64,000 bases of DNA from Mesorhizobium sp. B1-1-8 (GCF_006442795.2 NZ_CP083956.1:4441501-4505500), one strand, 5' to 3'. Positions 1 to 8,026 are shown, numbered from the stretch's first letter. A program made the numbers and translations. The notes: generated by a model not told the origin, from the letters alone.

Positions 1-279
1 TTTCTTGTGGGAATGACGGCAACGCTACTGGTGATCCTCGGCTGGACTTATGCATCCACCGGATCGCTCGGGCAGTCGCTGGGCTGGACGTTCCTCGCAG
101 GCGTGATACTGCAGGCAGGTTACTTCGCGGCGGTGTTGTGGCTCATCCGCAGTCAAGGCCGCGCGACGGACGAGGCGAAAGCCGACAGCGGCGTCGCGCC
201 GGCCAAGCTGCCAGGCCCGTTCGAGCGGGACGGCATCATCCAGTCGCTCATTTCGCGGCTGTTCCCGAGGCTGCCTTAA
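1..279 (+). CDS. ExoX/PsiA-like exopolysaccharide repressor (5' end missing)
   Basis: The frame is open to the left edge, so the start lies outside the window; about 93 residues are visible. Two hydrophobic segments are seen (roughly residues 4-20 and 28-47), the second containing GVILQAGYFAAVLWL, which resembles the ILQ-GYF core of rhizobial ExoX/PsiA small membrane proteins that lower exopolysaccharide synthesis. A polar tail follows and the frame ends in TAA. Family membership is inferred from this short motif and the size. It could instead be an unrelated small two-helix membrane protein. Confidence 0.5.
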   Translation, partial: FLVGMTATLLVILGWTYASTGSLGQSLGWTFLAGVILQAGYFAAVLWLIRSQGRATDEAKADSGVAPAKLPGPFERDGIIQSLISRLFPRLP

Positions 280-337
280 GCCGGCGGTTTATCCGCTGCC
301 GGGCGGCCCGTGTGGCCACCCGGTTCGGACCAAACCG

Positions 338-745
338 TCAGCGGGCCGCGGCAGGCGTTGCCGAGCGCACCGTTTCCGAAGACGAGAACACCACGAAGGC
401 AAAGACCAGCACGGCGGCGGCAACGATCAACGAGCCGACCGCCACGACCGGTTCGGCCTCGGGATGGGCCTGCGCCAGCATCCAGTAGAGCGCCGGCAGC
501 ATGATGACGATGCCGAGCGTATAGAGGCCGTAGTGGATCATGGCGACACGGCGCTCGGCCTTGGCCGGATTGAGCGCGTAGTAGCCGCCGAAGATGGCGC
601 TGGTGACCCAGCCGAGAAGGTTAATGTGGGCATGCGCCGGGAAGGCGCCGTGATCGCCCGAAATCGCCATCTGCAGCCCGGCCGCCACGCCCAGGACGAG
701 AAAGACGATCGCCGTCTTGAAGAAAAGTTCCGCTACCCGTGGCAT
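338..745 (-). CDS. Heme-copper oxidase subunit I-like small membrane protein
   Basis: A 135-residue integral membrane protein with four predicted helices. Helix 2 carries AHAHINLLGW, the histidine-containing pattern of NorB/CcoN-type oxidase subunit I and of short relatives often annotated as 'cytochrome-c oxidase'. It is far shorter than a catalytic subunit I (over 450 residues) and lacks the remaining heme and copper ligands, so it is unlikely to be an oxidase by itself. The ATG at 743-745 is preceded by a clear GGGAGG Shine-Dalgarno. It stands alone, with no oxidase genes nearby. Function unknown. Confidence 0.75.
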   Translation of the reverse strand: MPRVAELFFKTAIVFLVLGVAAGLQMAISGDHGAFPAHAHINLLGWVTSAIFGGYYALNPAKAERRVAMIHYGLYTLGIVIMLPALYWMLAQAHPEAEPVVAVGSLIVAAAVLVFAFVVFSSSETVRSATPAAAR

Positions 746-896
746 CTTGTTGTCCTCCCAATGCCGTTAAACCCGACTCCGTTAAGTCTACACGCCGAAG
801 GGCAAGTTGGCCAAGGAGTGATTTTTGCACAGGGTCTTTGGGAAGCCCTTCGGATGACGGCAGCCGCCTTCCGGCCCGGGAAACAGGGCACTCAGT

Positions 897-952
897 CTTA
901 AAGCATGTCTTTGCCCGAGACCGCTGCACACTTTCGGAGAGTCATGCTTCAG
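897..952. repeat. Dispersed palindromic repeat, family A copy 1
   Basis: AAGCATGTC ... CCGCTGCACACTTTCGG ... CATGCTT. The same core occurs at 33360-33399 and 58804-58860, and a relative at 6935-6985. It is imperfectly self-complementary, fills the space upstream of the membrane protein gene at 338-745, and codes for nothing visible. It resembles a REP/BIME-type repeat. Confidence 0.75.
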
Positions 953-983
953 TTGTGTGATTTTCTCACGGCCGCGAGGTTTC

Positions 984-1199
984 TTATGGCCCGGGAACGC
1001 GGCGGCTAATCTCTTCGCCCGGTTCACGAGTGGTTGTCTGCTTGAGAAACAGCCTGGCGTATTCTGCCCAATCGGAAGCTGAGACCCCGCGCTCGCGAGC
1101 GCATTTTTGGAAGACCTCGCGCAAAGCGTCGAGATCGAAGGCCGAAGGCCACTCCGCTTCATCCATCGCCGTCTCTACCCCAGAGGCTAGCAAGGCCAT
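984..1199 (-). CDS. Small hypothetical protein, uncertain start
   Basis: The frame has protein-like composition (helix-forming, with the segment SAFDLDALREVFQKC and no low-complexity bias) and ends at 984. It stays open upstream to a TTG at 1292, but that codon lies inside the stem of the terminator of the neighbouring gene, so an internal start is more likely; ATG at 1197-1199 gives 71 residues. No strong Shine-Dalgarno decides it. I do not recognise a family. Treat as a tentative gene. Confidence 0.35.
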   Translation of the reverse strand: MALLASGVETAMDEAEWPSAFDLDALREVFQKCARERGVSASDWAEYARLFLKQTTTREPGEEISRRVPGP

Positions 1200-1287
1200 T
1201 CCATATGCCCGGTAAGTTCGTGCCTTCAAGACCAAGGCCTTGACTTCTTTTGGGTGCAAACACGGATCGGGGGTTTGCTTCGCGCAA

Positions 1288-1320
1288 AACAATGCCGCCG
1301 AGCCAAAGGCCCGGCGGCAT
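1288..1320 (-). terminator. Rho-independent terminator of the Gly/Asn-rich gene
   Basis: ATGCCGCCG pairs with CGGCGGCAT around a GCC-AAA-GGC tip (one internal mismatch). On the minus strand it is followed by TTGTTTTG. It lies 30 bases past the stop of the gene at 1350-2174. Confidence 0.75.
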
Positions 1321-1349
1321 CTCGGTTCACCCTCTGGCGGCGATCGCCC

Positions 1350-2174
1350 TTACGGCGTCGTCATCGTTGCGGCTTGCTGGTCGATCTTGCCGGAGAGGAC
1401 ATCCTTGGCCCAGCCGGTGACGTCGGCGTCGACCGGCTTGTTGGCCATGTCCTGCAGGGCGGCGTCGAGCGAGGCATCATCGGGCGCAGGCGCATTGTCA
1501 ACCGCGGTCTGGGCGTCCGCGGCCGCTTGGGTATCATCGGCGATTGCCGTGTTCTGCGCGTCGATCTGCGCCTGGACGTCGGCGATCTGCGCGTCGAGAG
1601 CCGCCTGCTGTTCGGGCGTGAAGCCGGTTGTGTCAGTCGCATTGAGGTTGTCGAGCTGCGTGGTGAGGTCGGCGAGCGTGGCCTGGTCGGCGGCCAGCTT
1701 GGCGTTCGCCGCATCAAGCTTGGCCTGCGCGTTCTGGGCTACGGCTGCCTGCGTCACGTAGGCCTGAATGCCAGCGAATTTCTTACTCTTGGAGTTCATG
1801 TAGGCGTTGATGTTGCGCTGCAGCGAGTTCAGCCGGCCGAGCTTGGAATGGATGTTCTTGTCCTTGGGCGTCGCGGCCGTGGTCGTGTCATCGGTGGTGG
1901 AATCGTCGGTGGCGACGTCGTCCGTCGCGGCCTTCGCCTGGCCCGGAGCCGACGCCGACTTGCCGTGCGAGGCGCTGCTGTTGCCCTTGCCGCCGCCATT
2001 GCCGTTGCCGTTAGCACCGCTGCTGCCGTTGCCGCCGCCATTTCCGTTGCCGCCGCCATGGCTGCCGCCATTGCCGTGGCCGCCTCCATTGCCGCCGGCC
2101 GCGGCCAGCGCGGGCGCGGCCGCGAGCGCTAGAACCGCAAGTGAAGCCAGAAGTGTCGTTCGCATTGTCATCAT
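1350..2174 (-). CDS. Secreted Gly/Asn-rich protein with coiled-coil C-terminus
   Basis: 274 residues. The chosen ATG (2172-2174) has GGAG upstream and begins directly at a signal peptide (MMTMRTT followed by a Leu/Ala-rich core ending AAPALA); longer starts put a polar extension before it. Residues about 25-75 are almost pure Gly, Asn and His (GGGNGNGGG type). A middle stretch is Thr/Asp-rich, and residues about 140-250 are Ala/Gln/Asp-rich heptad-like helix (repeated AALDAQIADVQAQIDA type). It is likely exported and extended or oligomeric at the cell surface. It shares the low-complexity head, but not the C-terminal domain, of the paralogues at 36-38 kb. A terminator follows. No known function. 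Confidence 0.8.
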   Translation of the reverse strand: MMTMRTTLLASLAVLALAAAPALAAAGGNGGGHGNGGSHGGGNGNGGGNGSSGANGNGNGGGKGNSSASHGKSASAPGQAKAATDDVATDDSTTDDTTTAATPKDKNIHSKLGRLNSLQRNINAYMNSKSKKFAGIQAYVTQAAVAQNAQAKLDAANAKLAADQATLADLTTQLDNLNATDTTGFTPEQQAALDAQIADVQAQIDAQNTAIADDTQAAADAQTAVDNAPAPDDASLDAALQDMANKPVDADVTGWAKDVLSGKIDQQAATMTTP

Positions 2175-2387
2175 GTTTCTCCGCAGGTGAATCGCCAGCA
2201 CTGCCCAACCGCTAGGCCGCGTCTTATGAGAATTCCCTAACGGCTTGGAGTAACTTTTAGTCAAAATCAGTCGCGACAAGGGAGTGATCGGAGTAATACC
2301 TCCATCTCAGAGCCAGCGTATGTGTTAACTCACTGAAATTAATGGATAATATTTGGTCGAAGCCAAGGTCGGCCCTCTGGAACAATG

Positions 2388-2416
2388 AAGGCCCATACAC
2401 TGTCGGACTATAGGCC
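2388..2416 (+). promoter_or_regulatory. Shared intergenic motif, copy 1
   Basis: AAGGCCCA, 5 bases, then TGTCGGACTATAGGC. The same ungapped arrangement occurs at 4927-4954 and, less conserved, at 39596-39624. All three lie in long intergenic regions next to surface-structure genes. The role is unknown; a binding site or promoter element is inferred. Confidence 0.5.
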
Positions 2417-2590
2417 TAGCGCCATGCAGCTTGCCTTGCTTGCCTTCGCTGAAGGGCTTGAGTTCCTTGTTTATGTGGGGTTTTTCGCGGATGACGTTGT
2501 ACCCGTTTTTTGCGCGCCAGGCACTAACGCCGTCAGGTTCGTCCCGAGGCGCGCTGGCAGTTTTGATTTTGGGATTTCCCCGGGCTGACG

Positions 2591-2636
2591 TCGGTATATA
2601 CTGTTATATACTGTCGGCATATACTGTTATATACTG
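2591..2636 (+). repeat. 23-bp tandem direct repeat (two copies)
   Basis: Two adjacent 23-base units, 2591-2613 and 2614-2636, differ at one base. Each contains TATATACTGT and TATATACTG-type subrepeats, so the core occurs four times. It sits just downstream of the TadE-like gene stop and is unusually AT-rich for this genome. Confidence 0.8.
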
Positions 2637-2649
2637 GCGACAGATTCCC

Positions 2650-3051
2650 CTAGCTGCTGATCAGCGGCACCGCCACGGTCGTCGAGTATTTGATCGGGAA
2701 GGCGCTGAAATAGGGGAAATCGATGACGAAGGCGTAGCTGGCGTTGACATGCGCCATTTTGAAGCCGCCGCTCGCCGGATCGGTGGTGATCGTGACGTTG
2801 ACGTTCTTCAGGCCGAGCGCCTGCAGTTTTTGCGTCGCGATCACCTGGATCTGGGATTGGGTCAGCGTGTTGTTGAGCTGCAGTGAGCGCGCGGACTGCT
2901 CCAGCGCATAGCGGACGCTGGAGGCGGAATTCATCGACCAGCCAAAGGCGAAAATGCCGAACAGCAGCATGATGAGGAAAGGCACGACCAGCGCGAATTC
3001 CAACGCCGCCCCGCCCGAAGTGTTGCCGGCAAACGCCTTTGGCTTTCGCAT
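2650..3051 (-). CDS. TadE-like pilus assembly/minor pilin protein (TadE 2)
   Basis: 133 residues from ATG 3049-3051. A short basic head precedes [20 protein letters not shown], the TadE-type motif in which a conserved Glu near the start of the single membrane helix follows small residues, as in Flp/Tad minor pseudopilins. The remainder is a periplasmic domain of about 95 residues. A GTG at 3093 would add 14 residues, but those codons are a half copy of a dispersed repeat, so the ATG is preferred although its Shine-Dalgarno is distant. It is the last gene of the tadG-tadE-tadE unit. No prepilin peptidase, ATPase or secretin gene is in the window. Confidence 0.8.
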   Translation of the reverse strand: MRKPKAFAGNTSGGAALEFALVVPFLIMLLFGIFAFGWSMNSASSVRYALEQSARSLQLNNTLTQSQIQVIATQKLQALGLKNVNVTITTDPASGGFKMAHVNASYAFVIDFPYFSAFPIKYSTTVAVPLISS

Positions 3052-3060
3052 AAAGCCGCC

Positions 3061-3083
3061 GCGCACCTTTCCTGGAATTGCTT
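3061..3083. repeat. Half copy of dispersed repeat family B
   Basis: CACCTTTCCTGGAATTGCT matches one arm of the elements at 55791-55835 and 56118-56167 (CACTTTTCCTGGAATTGC). It abuts the TAA stop of the upstream TadE-like gene. Only one arm is present. Confidence 0.55.
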
Positions 3084-3529
3084 TAGCGGACACGGATCAC
3101 CTGCTGATGCCCGATCGCTTTGTTGCCTGGAAAGACACCGAAGGTGAAAGGCGGGGTCCAGGTGGCGGAGGCCTGGATCTGGATATAGGTCGATCGCACC
3201 TTCGGCGCGCTGCACAAGGCCCAGGTCGCGGCATCGACCACGGTCGTGTCGCATTTATAGATCCGGCTCAGCGTGACCTTGCCGTCAGCCGGCCGGTTGT
3301 TCCAGCTCGAGACCGCCATGGCCTGGGTCGCGGTGTCGTCGGTTGCCCCGGCCATCACCAGATTTGCCGCCGTCTTCACACCGGCCCGCATCGCCAGCGA
3401 GCCGGTGACGTAGGACCAGCCATCGGCGATGCCGAAGAGCGCGGTGCACAGTACCGGCAGCACAAGCGCCAATTCCACCGCGGCGGCGCCGGAGCGGTTC
3501 TTGCGGAAGCGGATCGCTGCCGGCCCCAT
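3083..3529 (-). CDS. TadE-like pilus assembly/minor pilin protein (TadE 1)
   Basis: 148 residues from ATG 3527-3529, four bases after the TAG of the TadG-like gene, indicating co-transcription. The head [19 protein letters not shown] is the TadE-type signal and helix with the conserved Glu, followed by a periplasmic domain with two cysteines (in IYKCD and ALCSAP) that could form a disulfide. A TTG at 3550 would overlap the upstream stop and is less likely. It is a paralogue of the following gene rather than a duplicate; the two are similar only around the helix. Confidence 0.8.
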   Translation of the reverse strand: MGPAAIRFRKNRSGAAAVELALVLPVLCTALFGIADGWSYVTGSLAMRAGVKTAANLVMAGATDDTATQAMAVSSWNNRPADGKVTLSRIYKCDTTVVDAATWALCSAPKVRSTYIQIQASATWTPPFTFGVFPGNKAIGHQQVIRVR

Positions 3530-3533
3530 GCCG

Positions 3534-4787
3534 CTACTCGACGACCGCAACCGACGGCGCCGCCGGGATGTCGTTCATGCCAAGGCTCTTGCAGTCCTGG
3601 TTGATGGTGGAATTGCCCGACCACTGGATGGTGTCGGCAACGACCTGGGTGCAGCCGTTCTTGCCCGAGAAATTGCCGAGATAGTCGACCTCCTGCCTGG
3701 GGAAGTAGATCGCGCCGGTCAGCAAGGAGTTTGCGGTGCCGTTGAAGTTGCTTTTTGCGCTAGCGCCGGTCCTGTCGCCGTAGAACAGCACGCCGGAATA
3801 GGTGCCCGAGGTCGGCGCGCTCAGATTCACGGTGGCGTTGCCGTTCATGCTCACCGTCGAGCTGCCGGCCATGAAGATGGTTACGCCGTTGGTGCAGGGT
3901 GCGGCGCAGGTGATGACCGCGCCGGCGTTGATCTTCAAATTGCCCTGCACGACATAAGTGCCGGTAGAAAGCGCGACATTGCCGTTGAGGTTCATGCCAC
4001 TGCAATAGGTCCCGGCCAGGATTGTTTGCGTCGTCTTGTTGCCGTTAATGCTCCTGCACGGGTTGGTGGCGGCGGGCGCCGGCAGGCTGGAGAACGGATC
4101 CGACGCCGGCAGAGCCTGGGTGATCGGGGACTTGCAGACCGTGGTCACCGGGTTGCTCAGCGAAACGCCGCCGGCCGAGATCAGGCAGTCGGCCTGGAGC
4201 CCGGCCGAGCCCTGCACCTTGATGGCATCCGCGGCGGTCGAATTCGACATGACCGAGCAGCCGGTCAGCTTGACGCTGGTGCTGCCGGAAAACAGCGCTG
4301 CCTGCGAGGCCGACTGATTGAGCGCGAGCACGCATGCCTTTGAGGCGTCGGTGATGAGCGCCACTGCCCTCGCCTTTTCGGGAACTTGGCCCCGAACGAA
4401 GATCGAGGTGAAGATCCGGTCAAGCTTCTTGGTGAGGATCACCTCGACCGCCTTGTTGGCCGTGTTCGGTCCGGAGGTGGGCGGTGTGTGGACGATGATG
4501 GTGCCGGTGCCCAGCCCGTTCGAGGCAGCCGACTGGGTGGCCGCCGTCGTAATTGCCGCGGTGTTGGATCCGGCGATCTTCTCCAACGCTCCCGCATAGG
4601 CGGCCGCGTCCGCCGTCGCCTGCAGCTTCAAGCTGGAATAGTACCAGTAGGACGTCTCGACACCGAGCCCTGCGCCGCCGACGACAATGGGCAAGGTGAA
4701 AGCGAAGATGATCGCGACGTTGCCGCTCTCGCCGCTTCGCGAACGACGGGACAGGAAGTTTCTGAAGATTCGATCGAATGTGGCCAT
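3534..4787 (-). CDS. TadG-like protein with adhesin-like C-terminal domain
   Basis: 417 residues from ATG 4785-4787; GTG 4829 and ATG 4817 are alternatives and no Shine-Dalgarno is decisive. Residues about 18-45 form the TadG N-terminal membrane helix (SGNVAIIFAFTLPIVVGGAG), followed by the typical LQATADAAAYAGA helix at about 54-67. The long periplasmic part ends, from about residue 200, in Asn/Ser/Thr/Gly-rich segments (GVTIFMAGSSTVSMNGN, TYSGVLFYGDRTG, LLTGAIYFPRQ) suggestive of repeated beta-strands, with several paired cysteines. The divergent gene at 5079-6296 has the same architecture. Likely a surface-exposed Tad-pilus accessory or adhesin. Confidence 0.8.
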   Translation of the reverse strand: MATFDRIFRNFLSRRSRSGESGNVAIIFAFTLPIVVGGAGLGVETSYWYYSSLKLQATADAAAYAGALEKIAGSNTAAITTAATQSAASNGLGTGTIIVHTPPTSGPNTANKAVEVILTKKLDRIFTSIFVRGQVPEKARAVALITDASKACVLALNQSASQAALFSGSTSVKLTGCSVMSNSTAADAIKVQGSAGLQADCLISAGGVSLSNPVTTVCKSPITQALPASDPFSSLPAPAATNPCRSINGNKTTQTILAGTYCSGMNLNGNVALSTGTYVVQGNLKINAGAVITCAAPCTNGVTIFMAGSSTVSMNGNATVNLSAPTSGTYSGVLFYGDRTGASAKSNFNGTANSLLTGAIYFPRQEVDYLGNFSGKNGCTQVVADTIQWSGNSTINQDCKSLGMNDIPAAPSVAVVE

Positions 4788-5078
4788 GGCCGAGCGCGCC
4801 CAAGCTATCCCGACCATTACGTGAACCACTAGTCGATAAACGAATGGCTAATTTTTTCGCTCGACTTATGCCGGTCAGACCCCAGAGCGCTGTTTCGCCC
4901 TTTTGCTGACGAACACTCTAAGACTTAAGGCCCAACTTATGTCAGACTTATGGCGTAAGCTGCGGAGAAGTTTGTCATTTTAGCGTCTGCTGCATTTTAT
5001 CTTTTTCGGAAATCGGTCGTTGAGACGGCTGGGATACCTCTCTGTGATTTCTCGGTGATTTCGGGCGAGGGTGCTCCC
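4788..5078. promoter_or_regulatory. Divergent promoter region between two TadG-like genes, with shared motif copy 2
   Basis: 291 non-coding, AT-richer bases between divergent starts. It contains the motif block at 4927-4954: AAGGCCCA, 5 bases, then TGTCAGACTTATGGC, roughly central to both genes. It matches copy 1 at 2388 without gaps. Opposing promoters are expected here. Confidence 0.6.
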
Positions 5079-6296
5079 ATGATTGGACGGTTCTGGGCTT
5101 CGAAGCGCGGCAATTTCGCGCTGGCGACCGCGGTCGCCATGGTGCCGCTGATGCTCGCGGTGGCCGGAGCCGTCGACGTGATCGGCACGAGCGACGATGC
5201 GGCGCAACTGCAGAACTCGCTGGACGCGGCCGGGCTCGCGGTGGGCACGAAATACCAGCCGGGGATGTCGGCCGGCGACGTGCGCCAGCTCGGCCTGACT
5301 ATCTTCGCGGCCGATATGAGCGCCGCCGACACCGGGGAATATTCGGGCGCCGTCGACGCCTTCCAGGCAACGGCCGGCGGCGATCCGAGCGCCTATATGA
5401 TTTCGTTGTCGTCCAGCATCAGCCGCCCTGCTTTCGTCAGTGGCGCGCCCGCCTGGCGAGCGTTCCGCTCCGCCGCCATCAAGGTCAAGCCCGGGGCGCA
5501 GGCGTGTGTGCTCGCGCTTGATCCGCACGTCGATGACGCGGTCGACCTGCAGGGCTCGACCAACGTCGCGATGAAGGGCTGCGTGATCGCCGCCAACTCG
5601 GACGCGGCCGACGCCGTCAACCGGGGCGGCTCGGCGATAGTCAGCGCCGGCTGCGTGTCGACGGTCGGCGGGACCTCGGGGATCATGCCGCCGAACGCCA
5701 CACTTTCCTGCGGCGCGCCGCTCACCAACCAGTATGCGTCCTTCGATCCGCTGGCCAACATCACCCCGCCCGCCTATGGGCTCTGCCAGTCGATGCCCAA
5801 CGGCAAGACCGTCACGCTCTCGCCCGGCACCTATTGCGACAAGACGTGGTCGGGAAAGATCACGCTCAATCCGGGCATCTACGTCCTGCGCAACGTCACC
5901 ATAAAGCCTGGCGGCAACGGCAGCCTGGCAGGCCCGGGCGTGACGATCTTTCTGATGGAAAACTCGCAGCTTTACGTCAACGCCAATGAGACGGTGAACC
6001 TCTCGCCCACGACCAGCGGCCCCTATGCTGGCATCACCATCTTCCAGGACCGCGGCAACACGCAAGCGCTGACGCTGAACGGCGGATCCGGCTCCATGGT
6101 GAGCGGCTTCATCTACGCCCCCGACGCGGCCATCACCTATGCCGGCAACTCGGATATGAACGCGCAAGGCAGTTGCCTGCGGCTGGTCGGCAAAACAGTG
6201 AAGATGACGGGAAACTCGGCCGTGAAGGCGGATTGTACGGCCGAACTCGGCAATCGCGAGATGTATGCCGGCAGGATGATAACCCTGGTGAAGTAG
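5079..6296 (+). CDS. TadG-like protein with adhesin-like C-terminal domain (divergent paralogue)
   Basis: 405 residues from ATG 5079, with GAGGG upstream. The N-terminal helix (SKRGNFALATAVAMVPLMLA, residues 8-27) and the DDAAQLQNSLDAAGLA segment are TadG-like. The rest is periplasmic and parallels the protein at 3534-4787: paired cysteines, TLSPGTYCDKT, GVTIFLMENSQLYVNANET and SGFIYAPDAAITYAG. It probably works with the divergent TadG/TadE set as a surface or pilus-associated protein. No sorting signal or VWA motif is evident. Transcribed from the shared 4788-5078 region. Confidence 0.8.
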   Translation: MIGRFWASKRGNFALATAVAMVPLMLAVAGAVDVIGTSDDAAQLQNSLDAAGLAVGTKYQPGMSAGDVRQLGLTIFAADMSAADTGEYSGAVDAFQATAGGDPSAYMISLSSSISRPAFVSGAPAWRAFRSAAIKVKPGAQACVLALDPHVDDAVDLQGSTNVAMKGCVIAANSDAADAVNRGGSAIVSAGCVSTVGGTSGIMPPNATLSCGAPLTNQYASFDPLANITPPAYGLCQSMPNGKTVTLSPGTYCDKTWSGKITLNPGIYVLRNVTIKPGGNGSLAGPGVTIFLMENSQLYVNANETVNLSPTTSGPYAGITIFQDRGNTQALTLNGGSGSMVSGFIYAPDAAITYAGNSDMNAQGSCLRLVGKTVKMTGNSAVKADCTAELGNREMYAGRMITLVK

Positions 6297-6326
6297 CGCC
6301 AAATCTCCCTAGAGGGAGACCGTAAC

Positions 6327-6560
6327 TCACCCCACGATATCCGCGCCCGGCTGCTCGTCGAAGAGCACTGCGCAGCCGCGCTCCAGCGCCACCTGACTCA
6401 GCGCGTTCGCTGCCGCTTCATCCGACGAGACGAAATCGCCCGTCAGCACGCGCAATTCCTCCACGGCCTGGGACATGGAGATGAGCCGGCCCGCGGCGCG
6501 GTCGCTCGCGCAGGCGTCGACGATGCAGAGAAGATCAATGAGTTCGAAGCTGCTATCCAT
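6327..6560 (-). CDS. Small hypothetical protein
   Basis: 77 residues from ATG 6558-6560, chosen because GGAGG lies five bases upstream; an ATG at 6593 is in frame but lacks such a site. The protein is acidic and helical (SSFELIDLLCIVDACASD, EELRVLTGDFVSSDEAAANAL). No family recognised. It follows the small membrane-protein gene at 6624-6860 and may be co-transcribed with it. Confidence 0.55.
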   Translation of the reverse strand: MDSSFELIDLLCIVDACASDRAAGRLISMSQAVEELRVLTGDFVSSDEAAANALSQVALERGCAVLFDEQPGADIVG

Positions 6561-6623
6561 GGCGGCCTCCGCCCGAAGCATCCCTTCGATCATTCAACGG
6601 CGCGACCGGCATGCGGGTTCCGC

Positions 6624-6860
6624 TCACGATTGCGGCCTCGGCGGGGCGAGCTTGAGATCGAACCGGGGTGGCAGGCAGGGCTCGAAGCAGATCCTGCGCA
6701 CGGATCCAGTTGTGGCGGGATCGACCGGAAGGAGGATGACCATCTGCGCGCGGCCATGGTCCGGCCAGAGCGGCCTTCCGAAAACGAGGAAGATGCCGCC
6801 GACCAATCCTGCCAGGAGCAGGAAGGCAAACGCGTTCGCGATCATCTCGCCAGGTTGCAT
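6624..6860 (-). CDS. Small single-pass membrane protein
   Basis: 78 residues from ATG 6858-6860 with TAGGAG upstream. One hydrophobic helix (residues 6-27, IANAFAFLLLAGLVGGIFLVF) is followed by a soluble tail ending in a Pro/Arg-rich segment with two cysteines. No known family. It is probably the first gene of a two-gene unit with 6327-6560. Confidence 0.55.
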   Translation of the reverse strand: MQPGEMIANAFAFLLLAGLVGGIFLVFGRPLWPDHGRAQMVILLPVDPATTGSVRRICFEPCLPPRFDLKLAPPRPQS

Positions 6861-6870
6861 GCGAAACTCC

Positions 6871-6987
6871 TAGAGCCGGATGATTTCAGGTCGAATCGAC
6901 CTGAAATCTGAATCCGTCTCTAAATCGAAGAGATGGAGCATGATGTCGTCCGAAAACCGCTTCACACTTTTCGGCATCATGCTCCAG
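6871..6987. repeat. Composite palindromic repeat
   Basis: Two hairpins. GATTTCAGGTCGA (6882-6894) pairs perfectly with TCGACCTGAAATC (6896-6908) around one base. GGAGCATGATG (6935-6945) pairs with CATCATGCTCC (6975-6985), with inner CCGAAAA/TTTTCGG and loop CCGCTTCACAC. The second is related to repeat family A. Confidence 0.85.
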
Positions 6988-7233
6988 GAGCGCCCGCCAC
7001 ATCGCAGGAAATGGCGGGCACCCGATGCAACCGCCGATGAAGGGACTTTGCTCGACGGCCTGTTAGCCAATGTTTTGCGAGAACCCTGGTTTCTTGAAAA
7101 TCCGGCTTTCAGGCCTCTGCGCCGCGACGGTGAGACTTCAGTCCTACCGAAGCCATAGACCGTGGCCCGGCGACGGCGACTGACCGCAACCAACTGCCCG
7201 GAACCTCGTTGATCAACCGGCTACTCCAACTTG
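6988..7233. other. Gene-free stretch upstream of an orphan terminator
   Basis: No credible reading frame. The frame at 6880-7158 runs through the repeat and is not protein-like. Because a strong plus-strand terminator follows at 7234-7260 with no plus-strand gene before it for over 900 bases, this stretch may contain a small RNA gene. No known RNA family was recognised. Confidence 0.35.
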
Positions 7234-7260
7234 CCCGCGCTTCGGCGCGGGTTTTTCTTT
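7234..7260 (+). terminator. Strong orphan rho-independent terminator
   Basis: CCCGCGC (7234-7240), tetraloop TTCG, GCGCGGG (7245-7251), then TTTTTCTTT. A textbook intrinsic terminator on the plus strand, not preceded by a plus-strand protein gene. Confidence 0.85.
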
Positions 7261-7374
7261 GCCGTTTCGGCAGCGGCGTTACATTAGCAATTTCTTACAA
7301 ATTGGCGTATGACTCCGATGGCGGTCGCCGACGATCGCGGCGTCGGGCACCGTGCGGAAACATGGGAGGATGGC

Positions 7375-7755
7375 ATGGCCGAAGCTGCAATGAACGTCAC
7401 GAAACTGGAAGCCAAATCGCATGACAATCCAGACGAGGTGCGCTCGCCCGCCAAGACGCGCGTCGAGGTGGTGCGGCTGCCGGGCTACACGCTTGGGCGG
7501 ATGAACATGGAACCGGGCTGGCGATGGTCCGAATGCGTGAAGCCGGTGGTCAAGACCGACAGCTGCCAGGTCTCGCATGTCGGCTATGTCGTGTCCGGCA
7601 CAATCACCGTCAAAATGAATGACGGAACACAAAGGACCTTCAGTCAGGGCATGTCCTACACGATCCCGCCCGGCCACGACGCCTGGGTGGAAGGCAAGGC
7701 ACCGTTCCAGTGCATCGAAGTGCTCAGCGCCGAGCAATACGCCAAGCCGGCATAG
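7375..7755 (+). CDS. Cupin-domain protein
   Basis: 126 residues from ATG 7375 with GGGAGG six bases upstream; an earlier in-frame ATG at 7309 lacks one. A single small cupin barrel: the first motif region holds SHVGYVVSGTITVKMNDG and the second YTIPPGHDAWVEG, with candidate metal-ligand histidines at SHVGY and PGHDAWV. Such single-domain cupins bind a metal and are sensors, small enzymes or stress proteins; the substrate cannot be told. Stands alone, downstream of the orphan terminator. Confidence 0.8.
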   Translation: MAEAAMNVTKLEAKSHDNPDEVRSPAKTRVEVVRLPGYTLGRMNMEPGWRWSECVKPVVKTDSCQVSHVGYVVSGTITVKMNDGTQRTFSQGMSYTIPPGHDAWVEGKAPFQCIEVLSAEQYAKPA

Positions 7756-8026
7756 GCCAGTCGCGGCTGATGGCGGCTGTAAGTTGCACCGGCCAAGGTC
7801 GACCAGGGCGAGCCTCACCTTGATCCTCTTCGCAGGTGCAACCGCGGCCCCATTCGATTGAATGAAGCGGCTCATTCGTTTGCATGATGACACTGAAAAC
7901 GGCTCAATGTGGCCTTGACACCAGACTGCTTTTGTTCTCACTCTGTTCCCTAAATCCGCCCGTTCCAACAGAGAAATCTAATGCTGCAACGCGGCAGGGC
8001 AGACCGGATGGAGACGGGAGCGCGGG
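7756..8026. other. Intergenic region upstream of dinB
   Basis: 271 bases. No gene or clear motif recognised; I could not identify a LexA box by eye. A plausible promoter region for the polymerase gene. Confidence 0.4.

Larger units (their letters stand above)
2175..2649. other. Long intergenic region with putative regulatory repeats
   Basis: 475 bases without a convincing gene, AT-richer than its surroundings. It holds the motif block at 2388-2416 and a 23-bp tandem direct repeat at 2591-2636, both listed separately. It lies upstream of the Gly/Asn-rich gene and downstream of the TadE-like gene. A 67-codon frame at 2385-2588 looks non-coding. Confidence 0.6.

Noticed and set aside
2385..2588. 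67-codon frame in the 2175-2649 intergenic region
   Set aside because: Starts within the shared motif, has no Shine-Dalgarno and no family-like sequence.
4980..6302. 440-codon open frame on the minus strand
   Set aside because: Antisense of the TadG-like gene; Arg/His-rich composition without domains, explained by high third-position GC.
6880..7158. 92-codon frame on the plus strand
   Set aside because: Begins inside the composite palindromic repeat and has no conserved features.
7160..7233. Possible tRNA ending in CCA before the terminator
   Set aside because: No T-arm or acceptor pairing could be drawn around the CTACTCCA end.
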